A DNA stretch of 39,519 nt from Alphaproteobacteria bacterium (GCA_029937535.1 JAPYPT010000010.1:1-39519); one strand, 5' to 3'. Positions 7,408-16,392 are shown, numbered from the stretch's first letter. A program made the numbers and translations. Notes: generated by a model not told the origin, from the letters alone.

Positions 7408-9378
7408 ATGAAGAGGGATATTTCCTTCCGTCTTGCCTCCCGGATTGCACCATTAAGGTTTGCGGCATTCCGGATTGCGGCATTGTGGTGTGCCGGTGGA
7501 GTTTTATTGGCCGCTTGTGCGCCGGAACAAGCCGCCGAGCGGCATGCCGATCTTAATCGCCTTGACCGTAGCCTGTACGATGCCGCGGAGACTTTTGAAA
7601 AGCGGCGCGACTATGCCGCCGCGGTCAGCTATTACCGCAATCTGCATCGACGTAACAAAAGTGATATTGGGGCCGTGATCGGCCTTTCCAGGGGGCTTCG
7701 CCATCTGCGGCAGAGCCGGGAAGCCAAAGCGGTTATCGCCCGCGCCCTGAAAAACGCTCCCAAGAATATGGAATTACGGTCTGAATTGGGCAAGGTGCAA
7801 CTGGCATTGGGTGAACCGCTGAAGGCGGTGGATACACTGTCCCGGGTTGATGCTGAATTGGAGGTGAAGCGGTGGGATATCAAGGTCGCCCTGGGGATCG
7901 CCCATGACCGGGTCGGGATGTACGAACAGGCCGAACGGCGCTACCGTCAAGCGTTGGATTTGTCACCTGATAATGCCGTTGTGATGAACAATCTCGCCCT
8001 GTCGCTGGCCCAAGCCGGACGCATGGAAGAGGCAATCGAAATTCTGGATCTGGCCTCGGCCCTGCCTGAAGCCACGGCCCGGATGCGGCAGAACCTGGCC
8101 CTGCTTTACGCCATGAATGGCGATTTGGTATCGGCCGAGCAATATGTTCGCCGGGATCTGCCGCCGAAAATGGCGGATCACAATATGGCCTATTACAGGC
8201 AGCTCAAGACTGATGTTTCGGGTGATGCGGGGCCGGTACGATACATTCCGCCGAAGCTTGTGGCGCGGCCCGCGGAACCGACGCCGCCGCCCGCCAAGGT
8301 CGTCGCGACCATGGCGCCGCCAGCTAAAGAGGCGCCGCCAGCTAAAGAGGCACCGCCAGCTAAAGAGGCACCGCCAGCCAGAGAAGCGCCGCCGGCCAAA
8401 GCGGTGGTCGCAAAGGCGATGACGGCTGCGGTGAAATCAGAAAAGCCCGCGGTGCAGGCAGCGGCCGGTAAGGTGCTCAAGACCGTGGATGCCGCGGCCA
8501 ATCCAAAGGCCGAGACGAAAGCCGTGCCAGCCGTGGGGACACCGCCGGAACCCGACACAGTCAGAAAATCCATGGTGGTGCCAAAAGCAAAGAACGCCGA
8601 GGAGAATGCTGCGATGAAAGTTGCGGCTCCGTCGCACCGGGATCCCAACACAACCAGAACTGACGGCGGAACCGATGGCAAAACTAGTGCCAAAGCGGAA
8701 GGCAAACCTGCATCAGAGGTAAAGGCCGCCGCGTCCAGGGCGAAACCGATAGAGCCGATGGAACTGGGCACGGTGAAGAAAGCCATAGCGGCGCAAAAGG
8801 CAGAGACCGCCACGGAGGATGCAACGCCAAAAATCGCCGCTCTGCCGCGCCAGGACATCGCACCGGCCAAAACCAACGGCCAGCCGGATGCTCTGCCCAA
8901 CATGGTGAAAAAGCCGGTGGCGGATCCCATACCCGCACCTGGAGCCAAGACTGCTGCTACCGTGGAGAAACCGCCTAAATCGGAGAAACCGGGCATGGCG
9001 AAGGCGACAGCCAGGGTGGACAAGGTAGAGGACCCAACGCCCGAAGCGGCGCCGAAAATCGCGGCCTTGACCGACCGGGAGCCCGACACGGCAAAATCCG
9101 ACGGCAAGCCAACGGTGGCGGCCCTTGGCGGCTTTCGACTGCAGCTTGGCAGTTTTCGATCCTTGGATGGCGCGAAATCCATGCGTGACCGGATCTTGAA
9201 AGTCCATGGCGATCTATTGCGTGGTTTGCGGCTGGTGGTGGAGACAGTCACCGTGCCCGACCGTGGCGACTTTTTTCGCGTTAATTCGCAGCCGGTGCCG
9301 AACCGGGATGGGATTGATGAAACCTGTCTAAAGCTCGCGATCCGCGACGTGCCCTGTCTTTTGGTGCGGGCGCCTTAG
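7408..9378 (+). CDS. TPR-SPOR lipoprotein, possible TadD-like pilus accessory factor
   Basis: This 656-residue protein starts with a lipoprotein signal whose lipobox LLAAC places the modified cysteine at about residue 37. Residues about 50-260 are tetratricopeptide repeats (AAVSYYRNLHRRN, YRQALDLSPDNAVVMNNLALSLAQAG). Then come about 300 residues of Lys/Ala/Pro-rich low-complexity linker, including five near-perfect PPAKEA copies. A C-terminal SPOR domain, which binds denuded peptidoglycan (GFRLQLGSFRSLDGAKSMRD), ends it. The TPR part resembles TadD, the lipoprotein that helps CpaC-type secretin assembly, and TadD is otherwise missing from this locus. The SPOR tail and long linker are not typical of TadD. 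The TAG stop is the first three bases of a palindromic element. Confidence 0.8.
   Translation: MKRDISFRLASRIAPLRFAAFRIAALWCAGGVLLAACAPEQAAERHADLNRLDRSLYDAAETFEKRRDYAAAVSYYRNLHRRNKSDIGAVIGLSRGLRHLRQSREAKAVIARALKNAPKNMELRSELGKVQLALGEPLKAVDTLSRVDAELEVKRWDIKVALGIAHDRVGMYEQAERRYRQALDLSPDNAVVMNNLALSLAQAGRMEEAIEILDLASALPEATARMRQNLALLYAMNGDLVSAEQYVRRDLPPKMADHNMAYYRQLKTDVSGDAGPVRYIPPKLVARPAEPTPPPAKVVATMAPPAKEAPPAKEAPPAKEAPPAREAPPAKAVVAKAMTAAVKSEKPAVQAAAGKVLKTVDAAANPKAETKAVPAVGTPPEPDTVRKSMVVPKAKNAEENAAMKVAAPSHRDPNTTRTDGGTDGKTSAKAEGKPASEVKAAASRAKPIEPMELGTVKKAIAAQKAETATEDATPKIAALPRQDIAPAKTNGQPDALPNMVKKPVADPIPAPGAKTAATVEKPPKSEKPGMAKATARVDKVEDPTPEAAPKIAALTDREPDTAKSDGKPTVAALGGFRLQLGSFRSLDGAKSMRDRILKVHGDLLRGLRLVVETVTVPDRGDFFRVNSQPVPNRDGIDETCLKLAIRDVPCLLVRAP
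8314..8403. repeat. 15-bp coding tandem repeat in the TPR-SPOR linker
   Basis: About five to six units of a 15-base repeat (GCGCCGCCAGCTAAA-like) encode PPAKEA or PPAREA. The first copies are almost identical and later ones diverge. The repeat number could vary between strains by slippage and change the linker length. Confidence 0.8.
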
Positions 9379-9436
9379 AGCGTTTTCAACTTTTGTTGGG
9401 TGGCCTGGCGATTTAACGTTAGTTGAAAATGCTCTA
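9376..9436. repeat. Palindromic element, TAGAGC-bounded (copy 2), spanning both stop codons
   Basis: The arms TAGAGCGTTTTCAACT and AGTTGAAAATGCTCTA (one mismatch) flank a loop of about 29 bases. The first TAG is the stop of the TPR-SPOR gene. The last CTA is the stop (TAG on the minus strand) of tadC. The hairpin is well placed to end transcription of both convergent genes. Confidence 0.85.
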
Positions 9437-10393
9437 AATGGTATTCAAGGCCGTGATGATGGCCGGGCCAATGAGGATGATAAAAAGCACGGGCAGGAAA
9501 AACACGATCATCGGAACAGTCAATTGCGCGGGCAGGGCGCCGGCCTTTTGTTCCGCCCGGCTCATCCTCTCGTCCCTTTGTTCTTGCGATAGCACATGCA
9601 GGCTGACACTGATCGGGGTGCCATACTTCTCCGCCTGGGCCAATGCCGTGACCAGGGATTTTACAGCTGGCAGGCCGGTCCGTTCCGACAAATTTATCAA
9701 AGCTTGGCGCCGGTCGGGAAGAAATGCCAGTTCGGCGGTGGTCAGGCCCAGTTCTTCGGCCAATTCCGGTCCCTGTTCCTGCAATTCTCCCGCCACCCGG
9801 TGGAAGGCCGCCTCCATGGACAGACCGGCCTCGACACAAATGACCAGCAGGTCCATGGCGTCGGGGAAAATTTTCTGGATCGCCGTTTGGCGGTTTTGAA
9901 TTTTATTTTTCAAGATAATCTGCGGCATGAAAAAGCCAATCACGGCGGCGAGAAAGGAATACATCAGTTTGCCGGACGGTCCCATCTCGACCTTGGCAAG
10001 CAAAAACAGATAAATGGCCGTCAACAGGCCGAATATTATAGGCGCCACGAAGCGGAAGAAGGCATAGGTGTACAAATTCGCCTCGGACCGCAAGCCGGCC
10101 TGGGCCAACTTGTTTTTCATTGCCACGCTGTCGGCCGGGTTGACCAGTTTCAGCTTTTCCACCAGATAGGTGACGTACCCCCGGCCAACCTGCTGGCGCA
10201 GGGTGGAGGTCTGGTTGCCGAACTTGTTCCGTGCCTGGGCGCTTAATTCCTCGCGCCGGGCGGCCACGGTCTTTAATCGCGAACGCAGGCTGTCGCTGCC
10301 CATGAACGGCATGCCAAAGGCGACAATGGTCAAGAATGCGCCAATGCTGCCCAGGGCGATAATTATATTTTCAGGTGCGAGGAGAGTATCCAT
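9434..10393 (-). CDS. tadC: Tad pilus inner-membrane platform protein TadC
   Basis: This 319-residue protein of the GspF/T2SSF family is one of two inner-membrane platform proteins of the Flp/Tad pilus. A helix near the N-terminus is followed by a charged linker, a pair of central helices, and the family domain FPDAMDLLVICVEAGLSMEAAFHRVAGEL, with AQAEKYGTPISVSLHVLSQEQRDERM. Two helices end the protein. Its ATG overlaps the tadB TGA (ATGA at 10391-10395), so the two are translationally coupled. It is the last gene of the minus-strand pilus operon and its stop lies in a palindromic element. Confidence 0.93.
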   Translation of the reverse strand: MDTLLAPENIIIALGSIGAFLTIVAFGMPFMGSDSLRSRLKTVAARREELSAQARNKFGNQTSTLRQQVGRGYVTYLVEKLKLVNPADSVAMKNKLAQAGLRSEANLYTYAFFRFVAPIIFGLLTAIYLFLLAKVEMGPSGKLMYSFLAAVIGFFMPQIILKNKIQNRQTAIQKIFPDAMDLLVICVEAGLSMEAAFHRVAGELQEQGPELAEELGLTTAELAFLPDRRQALINLSERTGLPAVKSLVTALAQAEKYGTPISVSLHVLSQEQRDERMSRAEQKAGALPAQLTVPMIVFFLPVLFIILIGPAIITALNTI

Positions 10394-11385
10394 CAGACTT
10401 CAAAATTGATCATTTGTTTCATGATAAAGACGCCGCAGCTCATCCAGCATAAGCCGCCGACGATCATGATCTGGCCCCGGCTGTCCGTGAACAATGGCCC
10501 GATGTATTCCGGACTGGTCAGATACAACAGCGCCGTCATGAGGAACGGTAATGAGCCAATGATGCTGGCGGAGGATTTCGCCTCCGAAGACAGCGCTCTT
10601 ACCTTGTCCCCCATCTTCTTGCGGTCCCGCAGGATGCGGGACAGATTTGACAAGGTATCGGCGAGGTTGCCGCCGGTCTGGGCCTGGATCGCAAGGACAA
10701 TGGCGAAGAATTGCAGTTCCGGTGTGTTCAGCTGCTCCTGGCCCCGGACCAGCGCTTCATCGAGGGACAGGCCCAATTTTTGCGATTCCACGATTTCGCG
10801 AAAAACACCGGCTACCGGTTCGGGGCTTTCCGTGGCAATGATATTCAGGCACTCGCCGACCGGCAGGCCGGATTTTATACCACGTACAATGACATCAACG
10901 GCGTTGGCGAATTCCTTGGTGAATTTGGCGATCCGCCGTTTGGTCATGGTTTTGACCACGTAACGGGGAAAGCCAAAGCCAACGGTAATAGCCACGGGCA
11001 GCGCGCCAATTCTTGGATAACCCAAGATCAGATAGAGAATGCAGGAGCCGATCGCAAGACCGCCGCACAAAATAAAATAGTTCCGCACGCTGGTCTGCAA
11101 TCCCGCATGGCGCAGGATCTCGCGCATCTTCACGGCAAATGATTTTTTGGTTTTTGCGTCCTCCAGCTCGCGCAGCCGCGATTGGATGTTTCGTTTCCGC
11201 CCGCCGCTATCACGCCCGCCCGCGCGCCCGCCGCGGATACTGCCGGCCTTGCCCGAGGCGATAGCCACGCGCTGCTTTAAATTCGCCCGGGCCTTGACCT
11301 GCGGCATGATCAGCAAAAAGGTCAGCACGGTCATCGACAGAAAAACGGCGCCAGCGACGACAAATACAAGAACGCTAAGATCCAT
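10393..11385 (-). CDS. tadB: Tad pilus inner-membrane platform protein TadB
   Basis: This 330-residue T2SSF-family protein partners TadC in the inner-membrane platform on which the TadA ATPase acts. Hydrophobic segments lie at the N-terminus (LVFVVAGAVFLSMTVLTFLL), the centre and the C-terminus. The conserved domain reads FANAVDVIVRGIKSGLPVGECLNIIA and LQFFAIVLAIQAQTGGNLADTL. A basic Gly/Arg-rich stretch (GGRAGGRDSGGRKR) lies in the N-terminal cytoplasmic part. The ribosome site AGGAG is well placed before the ATG. A gap of 74 bases separates it from tadA, the largest gap among the distal genes. Confidence 0.93.
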   Translation of the reverse strand: MDLSVLVFVVAGAVFLSMTVLTFLLIMPQVKARANLKQRVAIASGKAGSIRGGRAGGRDSGGRKRNIQSRLRELEDAKTKKSFAVKMREILRHAGLQTSVRNYFILCGGLAIGSCILYLILGYPRIGALPVAITVGFGFPRYVVKTMTKRRIAKFTKEFANAVDVIVRGIKSGLPVGECLNIIATESPEPVAGVFREIVESQKLGLSLDEALVRGQEQLNTPELQFFAIVLAIQAQTGGNLADTLSNLSRILRDRKKMGDKVRALSSEAKSSASIIGSLPFLMTALLYLTSPEYIGPLFTDSRGQIMIVGGLCWMSCGVFIMKQMINFEV

Positions 11386-11459
11386 GCCCGTCTCCTTTAA
11401 ACCGGCCTCCCAGTCGGGACCTGCGAATGCACCGGGCGAGGCAGCCCGGCCCGCGCACT

Positions 11460-12914
11460 CTACATACCAAGCGCTACAACCAGATCTTCCTCGCGGCCAA
11501 AATACTTGGCCCGGTCCCAGAATGTTGGGCGCAGGCCCGTCGGCTTGTGTTCGCCGATCAACTTACCATTCTCGTCTTCGCCAGTGATCTCATAGGTAAA
11601 GAGATCTTGCAGGGTAACGACGTCGCCTTCCATGCCGACCACCTCCGTGATATGGGTGATCTTGCGGCTGCCGTCGCGTAGGCGCGCGGCCTGCACAATG
11701 ACATGCACGGCGGATGAAATTTGCTCCCGCACGGTCTTGGCCGGTAGGTTGAAGCCGCCCATGGCGATCATGTTTTCCACCCGGCTGATAGCCTCGCGCG
11801 GGTTGTTGGCATGGATCGTACCCATGGAGCCGTCATGGCCCGTATTCATGGCCTGCAACAGATCAAACGCCTCCGGCCCGCGCACCTCGCCGACGATAAT
11901 TCGTTCCGGCCGCATGCGCAGACAGTTTTTGACCAAATCCCGCATGGTGATTTCGCCCGCTCCCTCAAGGTTGGGGGGGCGTGTTTCCAGACGCACGACG
12001 TGGGGCTGTTGCAATTGCAATTCGGCCGAATCCTCACAGGTGATCGTTCGTTCGCCCTCTTCGATAAAGGCGGTCAGGGCATTCAACAATGTTGTCTTGC
12101 CCGAACCCGTGCCGCCCGAAACCAGGATATTCAAGCGGCAGGCGCCAATAACCTCCAGCAATTTCGCGCCCGAGGGGGTAATGGAGCCAAAATTTACGAG
12201 GTTCTCTATACGCAGTTTGTCTTTCTTGAACTTACGAATGGTCAAGGTGGCGCCGTCGATTGACAGAGGCGGCGCGATCACGTTGACGCGGCTGCCGTCC
12301 AACAGGCGGGCATCGCAAATGGGGCTGGACTCGTCCACCCGGCGTCCCACCGCCGAAACGATGCGCTGGCAGATATTCATCAATTGCGCGTTGTCCCGAA
12401 AGCGGATGTCCGTCAACTCAATCTGGCCATCGACTTCAATGTAAACTTTCTCGGCGCCGTTGACCATGATATCGGCAATATCGTCCCGTTCCAGCAACGG
12501 CTCCAACGGCCCCAGACCCAAAACGTCGTTGCAAATATCGGTAATCAGGGACTGTTGTTCGGTGCTGGACAGCACCATGGCCTTCATGGCGATAATTTCG
12601 CCGACAATATCAGTTATTTCCTCTCGGACCTGGGAGGATTCCAGTTTGCCCAGCTCGGTCAGGTCGACGGCCTCGACCAGGGAGGAAAAGATGCTCTGCT
12701 TGGTTTCGTTGTAGCGGTCCCGTTCATCGCCGAACAGGTCGCTGTGGTCGGGGGCCGCGACCGGTTCCGGCACGACAGCCTGGGGCGGGGGCACCACAAC
12801 GGGCGCCGGGGCCGGTTCGACTATCGCCGGCTCTTCCGGCAGCGCCTCGGCACTTGGTATTTGGGGCGGGGCCTTCGGTTTAACTTCTGGCCCACCGGTC
12901 CGTTTGCCAAACAT
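11460..12914 (-). CDS. cpaF: Tad pilus assembly ATPase TadA/CpaF
   Basis: This 484-residue secretion ATPase powers pilin polymerisation, and in the Tad system retraction too. After a Pro/Ala-rich N-terminus (about 10-55) comes the family N-domain (LGLGPLEPLLERDDIADIMVNG). Then come Walker A GGTGSGKTT at 267-275, the Asp box ITCEDSAELQL, Walker B RIIVGEVRGPEAFDLL and the His box GHDGSMGTIHANN. All catalytic elements are intact. It starts two bases after the TadZ/CpaE stop, so the two are likely translated together. The proline-rich N-terminal tail is longer than in the shortest homologues but is common in the family. Confidence 0.95.
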   Translation of the reverse strand: MFGKRTGGPEVKPKAPPQIPSAEALPEEPAIVEPAPAPVVVPPPQAVVPEPVAAPDHSDLFGDERDRYNETKQSIFSSLVEAVDLTELGKLESSQVREEITDIVGEIIAMKAMVLSSTEQQSLITDICNDVLGLGPLEPLLERDDIADIMVNGAEKVYIEVDGQIELTDIRFRDNAQLMNICQRIVSAVGRRVDESSPICDARLLDGSRVNVIAPPLSIDGATLTIRKFKKDKLRIENLVNFGSITPSGAKLLEVIGACRLNILVSGGTGSGKTTLLNALTAFIEEGERTITCEDSAELQLQQPHVVRLETRPPNLEGAGEITMRDLVKNCLRMRPERIIVGEVRGPEAFDLLQAMNTGHDGSMGTIHANNPREAISRVENMIAMGGFNLPAKTVREQISSAVHVIVQAARLRDGSRKITHITEVVGMEGDVVTLQDLFTYEITGEDENGKLIGEHKPTGLRPTFWDRAKYFGREEDLVVALGM

Positions 12915-12916
12915 GA

Positions 12917-14116
12917 TTAACTCGCCTTACCTTTGGTTTTTGACTTCGCCTTGCCCTTGCCCTTGCCCTTGAAACCTAATTGAGCCATGAGGCCCTTTTT
13001 AGCCTTTTGTTGTGGTTGCCGTCCACTAACCAGTATCGCCAGATCGCGCAGGGCCTCCACTGATTTATGTTTGCCGCTGACCTGCCCAACCATTTGCCCG
13101 TTGTTGGAGGCCGTTCCGAACAACGCGGCGGCGTGCGGTATTACGATGTCCGGCTTCATTTCGATCGCGGTTTCAAAATCTTTTGGCGACAGTTCTGATT
13201 TTTTGTAGGCGCCTTGATGGTTCAGCACGAGCCGCAGCGGCGAGGTCTCGCCCCGTTGTTGGCGCAGACGGTCCACAAGGTTTTTAGTGTCACGCAGACC
13301 CGACAGGTCCAGGACGCCCACGATCACGGTCTCGTCCGCATCAAGTAGAACTTGCTGCACCCAGGGCGCCCAACGGTGGGGCACGTCCAGAACCACGAAA
13401 GAGGACCGCCGGCGCACCAGATCCAGTAACCGGTCCAGGGATTCAGTCATGATCCGCTCTTCCGCGTTCAGATTGGAAGGCGATGCCAACAGGCGGACAT
13501 TCTCGTCAAATTCAATGAGAAAGCGGTCCAGCAACTGATCGTCCAGTCGGCTGGGATCAGCCAAGGCCTGTTCCAAGGTTTGCTGGGTCTCTAAATTGAA
13601 CGACAAGGCGGCGGTGCCGAAGGTAACATCAAGATCGATAACGGAAACTTCCTCGCCAAATTCCTGGCCCAGGTGCCAAGCCGTATTGTGAGCGATAGCC
13701 GATGATCCGCCACCGCCCCGGCTGCCCATGAAGGCGATTGAACGGCCCATGGGCGGGGCGTCGGGATCTTCGAAAATATTGGTGACCGCCTCAAGAATTT
13801 CCCGCGGCGCGACTTGACCCACCAGATACTCCGCCACGCCGCGCTGGATCAGTTCACGATACAGGCCGATATCATTTGACGATCCCATAATCAGGACATT
13901 GGTGCCGGCATCGCAGACTTCCGCCAGGCGATCCACTTCGTTAAGCACTTCCTCGCTTTCGGAATCTGATTCCAGCAGGATAAGTTGCGGTGTTGCATTG
14001 TCTTGATAATGGGCAATAGCCGCATCAATGCCGCCCATCCGCGCATCGACATTGGATCGGGACAGTTTGCGGTCGCCCAATCCATCGATCACGGCTGTCT
14101 GTGATGCTTCGTTCAC
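12917..14116 (-). CDS. cpaE: Tad pilus localisation protein TadZ/CpaE
   Basis: This ParA/MinD-like protein places the Tad machine, typically at a pole. An atypical receiver-like N-terminus (about 1-115) precedes an ATPase domain whose P-loop reads GSRGGGGSSAIAHN (131-144). That is the deviant form lacking the usual lysine, as in other CpaE proteins. VIDLDVTFGTAALSFNL and VVLDVPHRWAPW follow. The C-terminus is a lysine-rich tail (GKGKGKAKSKTKGKAS) that could bind membrane or nucleic acid. The only ordinary start is GTG at 14116. But the frame upstream stays open to a TGA at 14159-14161, and the extra residues ILRINVNAWL match the usual CpaE N-terminus. The true start may be ATT at 14146, seven bases after GGGAG. 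Confidence 0.92.
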   Translation of the reverse strand: MNEASQTAVIDGLGDRKLSRSNVDARMGGIDAAIAHYQDNATPQLILLESDSESEEVLNEVDRLAEVCDAGTNVLIMGSSNDIGLYRELIQRGVAEYLVGQVAPREILEAVTNIFEDPDAPPMGRSIAFMGSRGGGGSSAIAHNTAWHLGQEFGEEVSVIDLDVTFGTAALSFNLETQQTLEQALADPSRLDDQLLDRFLIEFDENVRLLASPSNLNAEERIMTESLDRLLDLVRRRSSFVVLDVPHRWAPWVQQVLLDADETVIVGVLDLSGLRDTKNLVDRLRQQRGETSPLRLVLNHQGAYKKSELSPKDFETAIEMKPDIVIPHAAALFGTASNNGQMVGQVSGKHKSVEALRDLAILVSGRQPQQKAKKGLMAQLGFKGKGKGKAKSKTKGKAS

Positions 14117-14225
14117 CAGCCAGGCATTGACGTTTATCCTAAGAATGGCGCCACTCCCTCATGTCCCGCGCGATGTACCGTGCGGATATGCCGTGCCGAT
14201 ATTGGCTTCATATCCAGCATAATCC

Positions 14226-14918
14226 TTAATTGCCGCCAAGCTGCCGGATCGAGCCCGTGTTCTCGCTACTGCCTCGTGTCGCTTCGGTCGGCTCGCCGGC
14301 GCTATAGTTTCTATGTACCCGGGCGCGCCGTCTGCCGTCGCCCGGCAATTCCGGCTGGGGTGTTTCCATATCGGCCGGATTGGCGATCATCACGGCCAAG
14401 CCGGCGCGCAGGGCGCAGCCAAAGTCGGGGTGCCTCTTATTGGTCGGGTTATTGGCCGTCGGCCTGTTGCGTTGGTTGCATGCAATGGTTCGCAAGGTAA
14501 AGGATTCAAAACTGACGATGATCGGGCCGCCGCCATCGTCCGTGCCTGCAATCCGGCGCAAGCCAATTTCGCTGGGCCGGACCCCTTGCCGCAGGATGTA
14601 TCCGCGAACGGCCTGCAACCGCGCTTTCGCCTCGTCGTTGTCGCCGGCCGTGGTCTGGCGGATTTCAAGCAAGCCGCCGCCCCTCTTGAAGTAATGTTTT
14701 ATCATGGCGTTCAGGCTTCGTTTTTCGTCATTTCCAAGCGTGGCGGTCCCCGTCTCGAATATGATGGGCTGCGTCACCAAGCGGCCATCCGCCTTAAAGG
14801 GATACAGGTCCGCTGGTGTCCGGCCGGCTTCCGGTGGATTTGGCAGGCAGCCGGCCAAAAGGGTCAGACAAAGGGCCATGGCCGCCAGTTTTGCGAACTT
14901 GCGCATATCATATGTCAT
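14226..14918 (-). CDS. cpaD: Tad pilus lipoprotein CpaD
   Basis: This protein of about 230 residues is of the CpaD family, a lipoprotein of the Caulobacter-type pilus that supports the outer-membrane secretin. The signal MRKFAKLAAMALCLTLLAGC ends in a clear lipobox. The family region follows, with GDNDEAKARLQAVRGYILRQGV, then an NPTNKRHPDFGCALRAGLAVMIANPADM segment typical of CpaD. The ATG at 14918 is preferred over one at 14951 because GGGAGG sits at ideal distance and the upstream start would overlap cpaC. A tail rich in Arg, Glu and Ser is likely flexible. A gap of 13 bases follows the cpaC stop. Confidence 0.92.
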   Translation of the reverse strand: MTYDMRKFAKLAAMALCLTLLAGCLPNPPEAGRTPADLYPFKADGRLVTQPIIFETGTATLGNDEKRSLNAMIKHYFKRGGGLLEIRQTTAGDNDEAKARLQAVRGYILRQGVRPSEIGLRRIAGTDDGGGPIIVSFESFTLRTIACNQRNRPTANNPTNKRHPDFGCALRAGLAVMIANPADMETPQPELPGDGRRRARVHRNYSAGEPTEATRGSSENTGSIRQLGGN

Positions 14919-14931
14919 CAGCGGCCTCCCA

Positions 14932-16392
14932 TTATTCAAGAATATACCCAATGGGCCCTTTTAAGGAGGCCGTGTCGGTATCCTGCCCACCAGCGTAGAT
15001 CCCGTGCAAACGACCGAGGAGGTAGAGGTCATAGTCGCTGGCCGGGATCAAACCGTCGGCCGATGTTTCAATTTTCCTGGGCGTTGTGGGGCGGACCAGA
15101 AAGGCCGTGACGGTAATGACCAATTCAGTTTCCGTCTTCTCCAGACTATTGTTGCGAAAGAAGGCGCCCAGGATCGGCACGTCCTTAATTCCAGGTACGC
15201 CCCGTATGCCGGCGGTCTCGTTCTCCTGCAACAGCCCCGCGATCACCAGGCTGCCCCCCGACGGCAACTCAACCGTGGTTTCCGCCCGCCGCACGGTGAG
15301 TGCGGGCACCTGGATATTGGCCAAGGTGATGGCCCCGGCGTTGGACAAGGCGCTGACTTCAGTGAAGATGCGTAGGGAGATGCGGCCTGAATTTAGAACC
15401 ACCGGCGTAAAGCTCAGCGCCACGCCGAAGGGTTCTTGTGAAATTGAGATGTTGCCGTCTCTCGCGGCTACCGGAATGGGGAATTCACCCCCCGCCAGGA
15501 AGGTGGCCGGCTCACCGGAAATCGTTGTCAGGTTCGGTTCAGCCAAGGTCTTGATCAGGCCGTTTCGCTCCAGCGCATTGATGGCGACGGTCAGACTGTC
15601 GCCCGTTGCCGGCGAATAAGTGAGCTGGCTAAACAGATACGGCGTATCCGTTGTCGGCGCGAAGCTGGCGACCCGCACGGCGAAATCACCCGAGGTCAGG
15701 GTCGAAAATGTCCCCGCGATGGCATCGAATAGATTAATGCCGAGTTCCTTCAGGACATTGCGCGAAACTTCCGCCACCCGGACCTGCAGCAAGACCTGTT
15801 GAGTCTCGATCACCGTCAGCATGTTGATGACGTTTTCTTCCGCCGAAACGAAGCGCGAGGCGATGACCCGTGCATGTTCGGAAATATCGGCGGAGCGCAC
15901 ATTGCCGGTCAAAAACAGATGTGAATTGACGGCCGTGATCTTGACGTCCGTGTTGGGCAACAGCTCGTTGATGGTCTGCTTGGCCGCGACCACATCCAGT
16001 TGCACCTGAATTTCCAGCCGCAACAGCTCATTACCCTTGTCATCCAGGAAAAACGCATTCGTCGAACCGACTTCCAGGCCGATCAGATAGATCAGCCGCT
16101 GCGTCTTGACCACCACGTTGGCGACGGAGGGATTGGCGACCAGCACATCACGCACCGCCATGGGTAAACGGATCAGGCGGGCCTTGCCCTCGGGCAGGTT
16201 GATGGCGCGGGCCGGCAATCCGTCGCGGATTTCCAGGGTGCCGATTTCGATCTGCTGGCCGTCGGGCGCGGGAACCGTGACCTCTTTGGTCTGCGCCATG
16301 GCGGTTTGCCCATAAGCGCAGGCAATAAGGGCCCAAAAAACCAGCCTCATTGTTCGAATGACGGTGCGAACCGTTCGGGCCATTTCAGCCAT
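14932..16392 (-). CDS. cpaC: Tad pilus outer-membrane secretin CpaC/RcpA
   Basis: This 486-residue secretin forms the outer-membrane channel for the Flp pilus. After a signal peptide (FWALIACAYGQTAMAQ) come the N-terminal pilus domain (about 60-145), a BON-like ring domain, and the secretin core. The core has NGLIKTLAEPNLTTISGEPATFLAGGEFPIPV and the closing VPGIKDVPILGAFF, both family signatures. It has no lipobox, so targeting presumably depends on CpaD and the TPR lipoprotein. ATG at 16392 overlaps the cpaB TGA (ATGA); a GTG three bases upstream is the only alternative. Length is normal for the family. Confidence 0.95.
   Translation of the reverse strand: MAEMARTVRTVIRTMRLVFWALIACAYGQTAMAQTKEVTVPAPDGQQIEIGTLEIRDGLPARAINLPEGKARLIRLPMAVRDVLVANPSVANVVVKTQRLIYLIGLEVGSTNAFFLDDKGNELLRLEIQVQLDVVAAKQTINELLPNTDVKITAVNSHLFLTGNVRSADISEHARVIASRFVSAEENVINMLTVIETQQVLLQVRVAEVSRNVLKELGINLFDAIAGTFSTLTSGDFAVRVASFAPTTDTPYLFSQLTYSPATGDSLTVAINALERNGLIKTLAEPNLTTISGEPATFLAGGEFPIPVAARDGNISISQEPFGVALSFTPVVLNSGRISLRIFTEVSALSNAGAITLANIQVPALTVRRAETTVELPSGGSLVIAGLLQENETAGIRGVPGIKDVPILGAFFRNNSLEKTETELVITVTAFLVRPTTPRKIETSADGLIPASDYDLYLLGRLHGIYAGGQDTDTASLKGPIGYILE

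Noticed and set aside
8314-8403. CRISPR-like array
   Set aside because: The units are contiguous 15-bp coding repeats with no spacers.
8193-9251. Long minus-strand open frame (352 codons) opposite the TPR-SPOR linker
   Set aside because: It is the antisense of a GC-rich, low-complexity coding region. The SPOR and TPR domains on the plus strand are clear, and the antisense product is only Ala/Ser/Gly/Phe-rich repeats.
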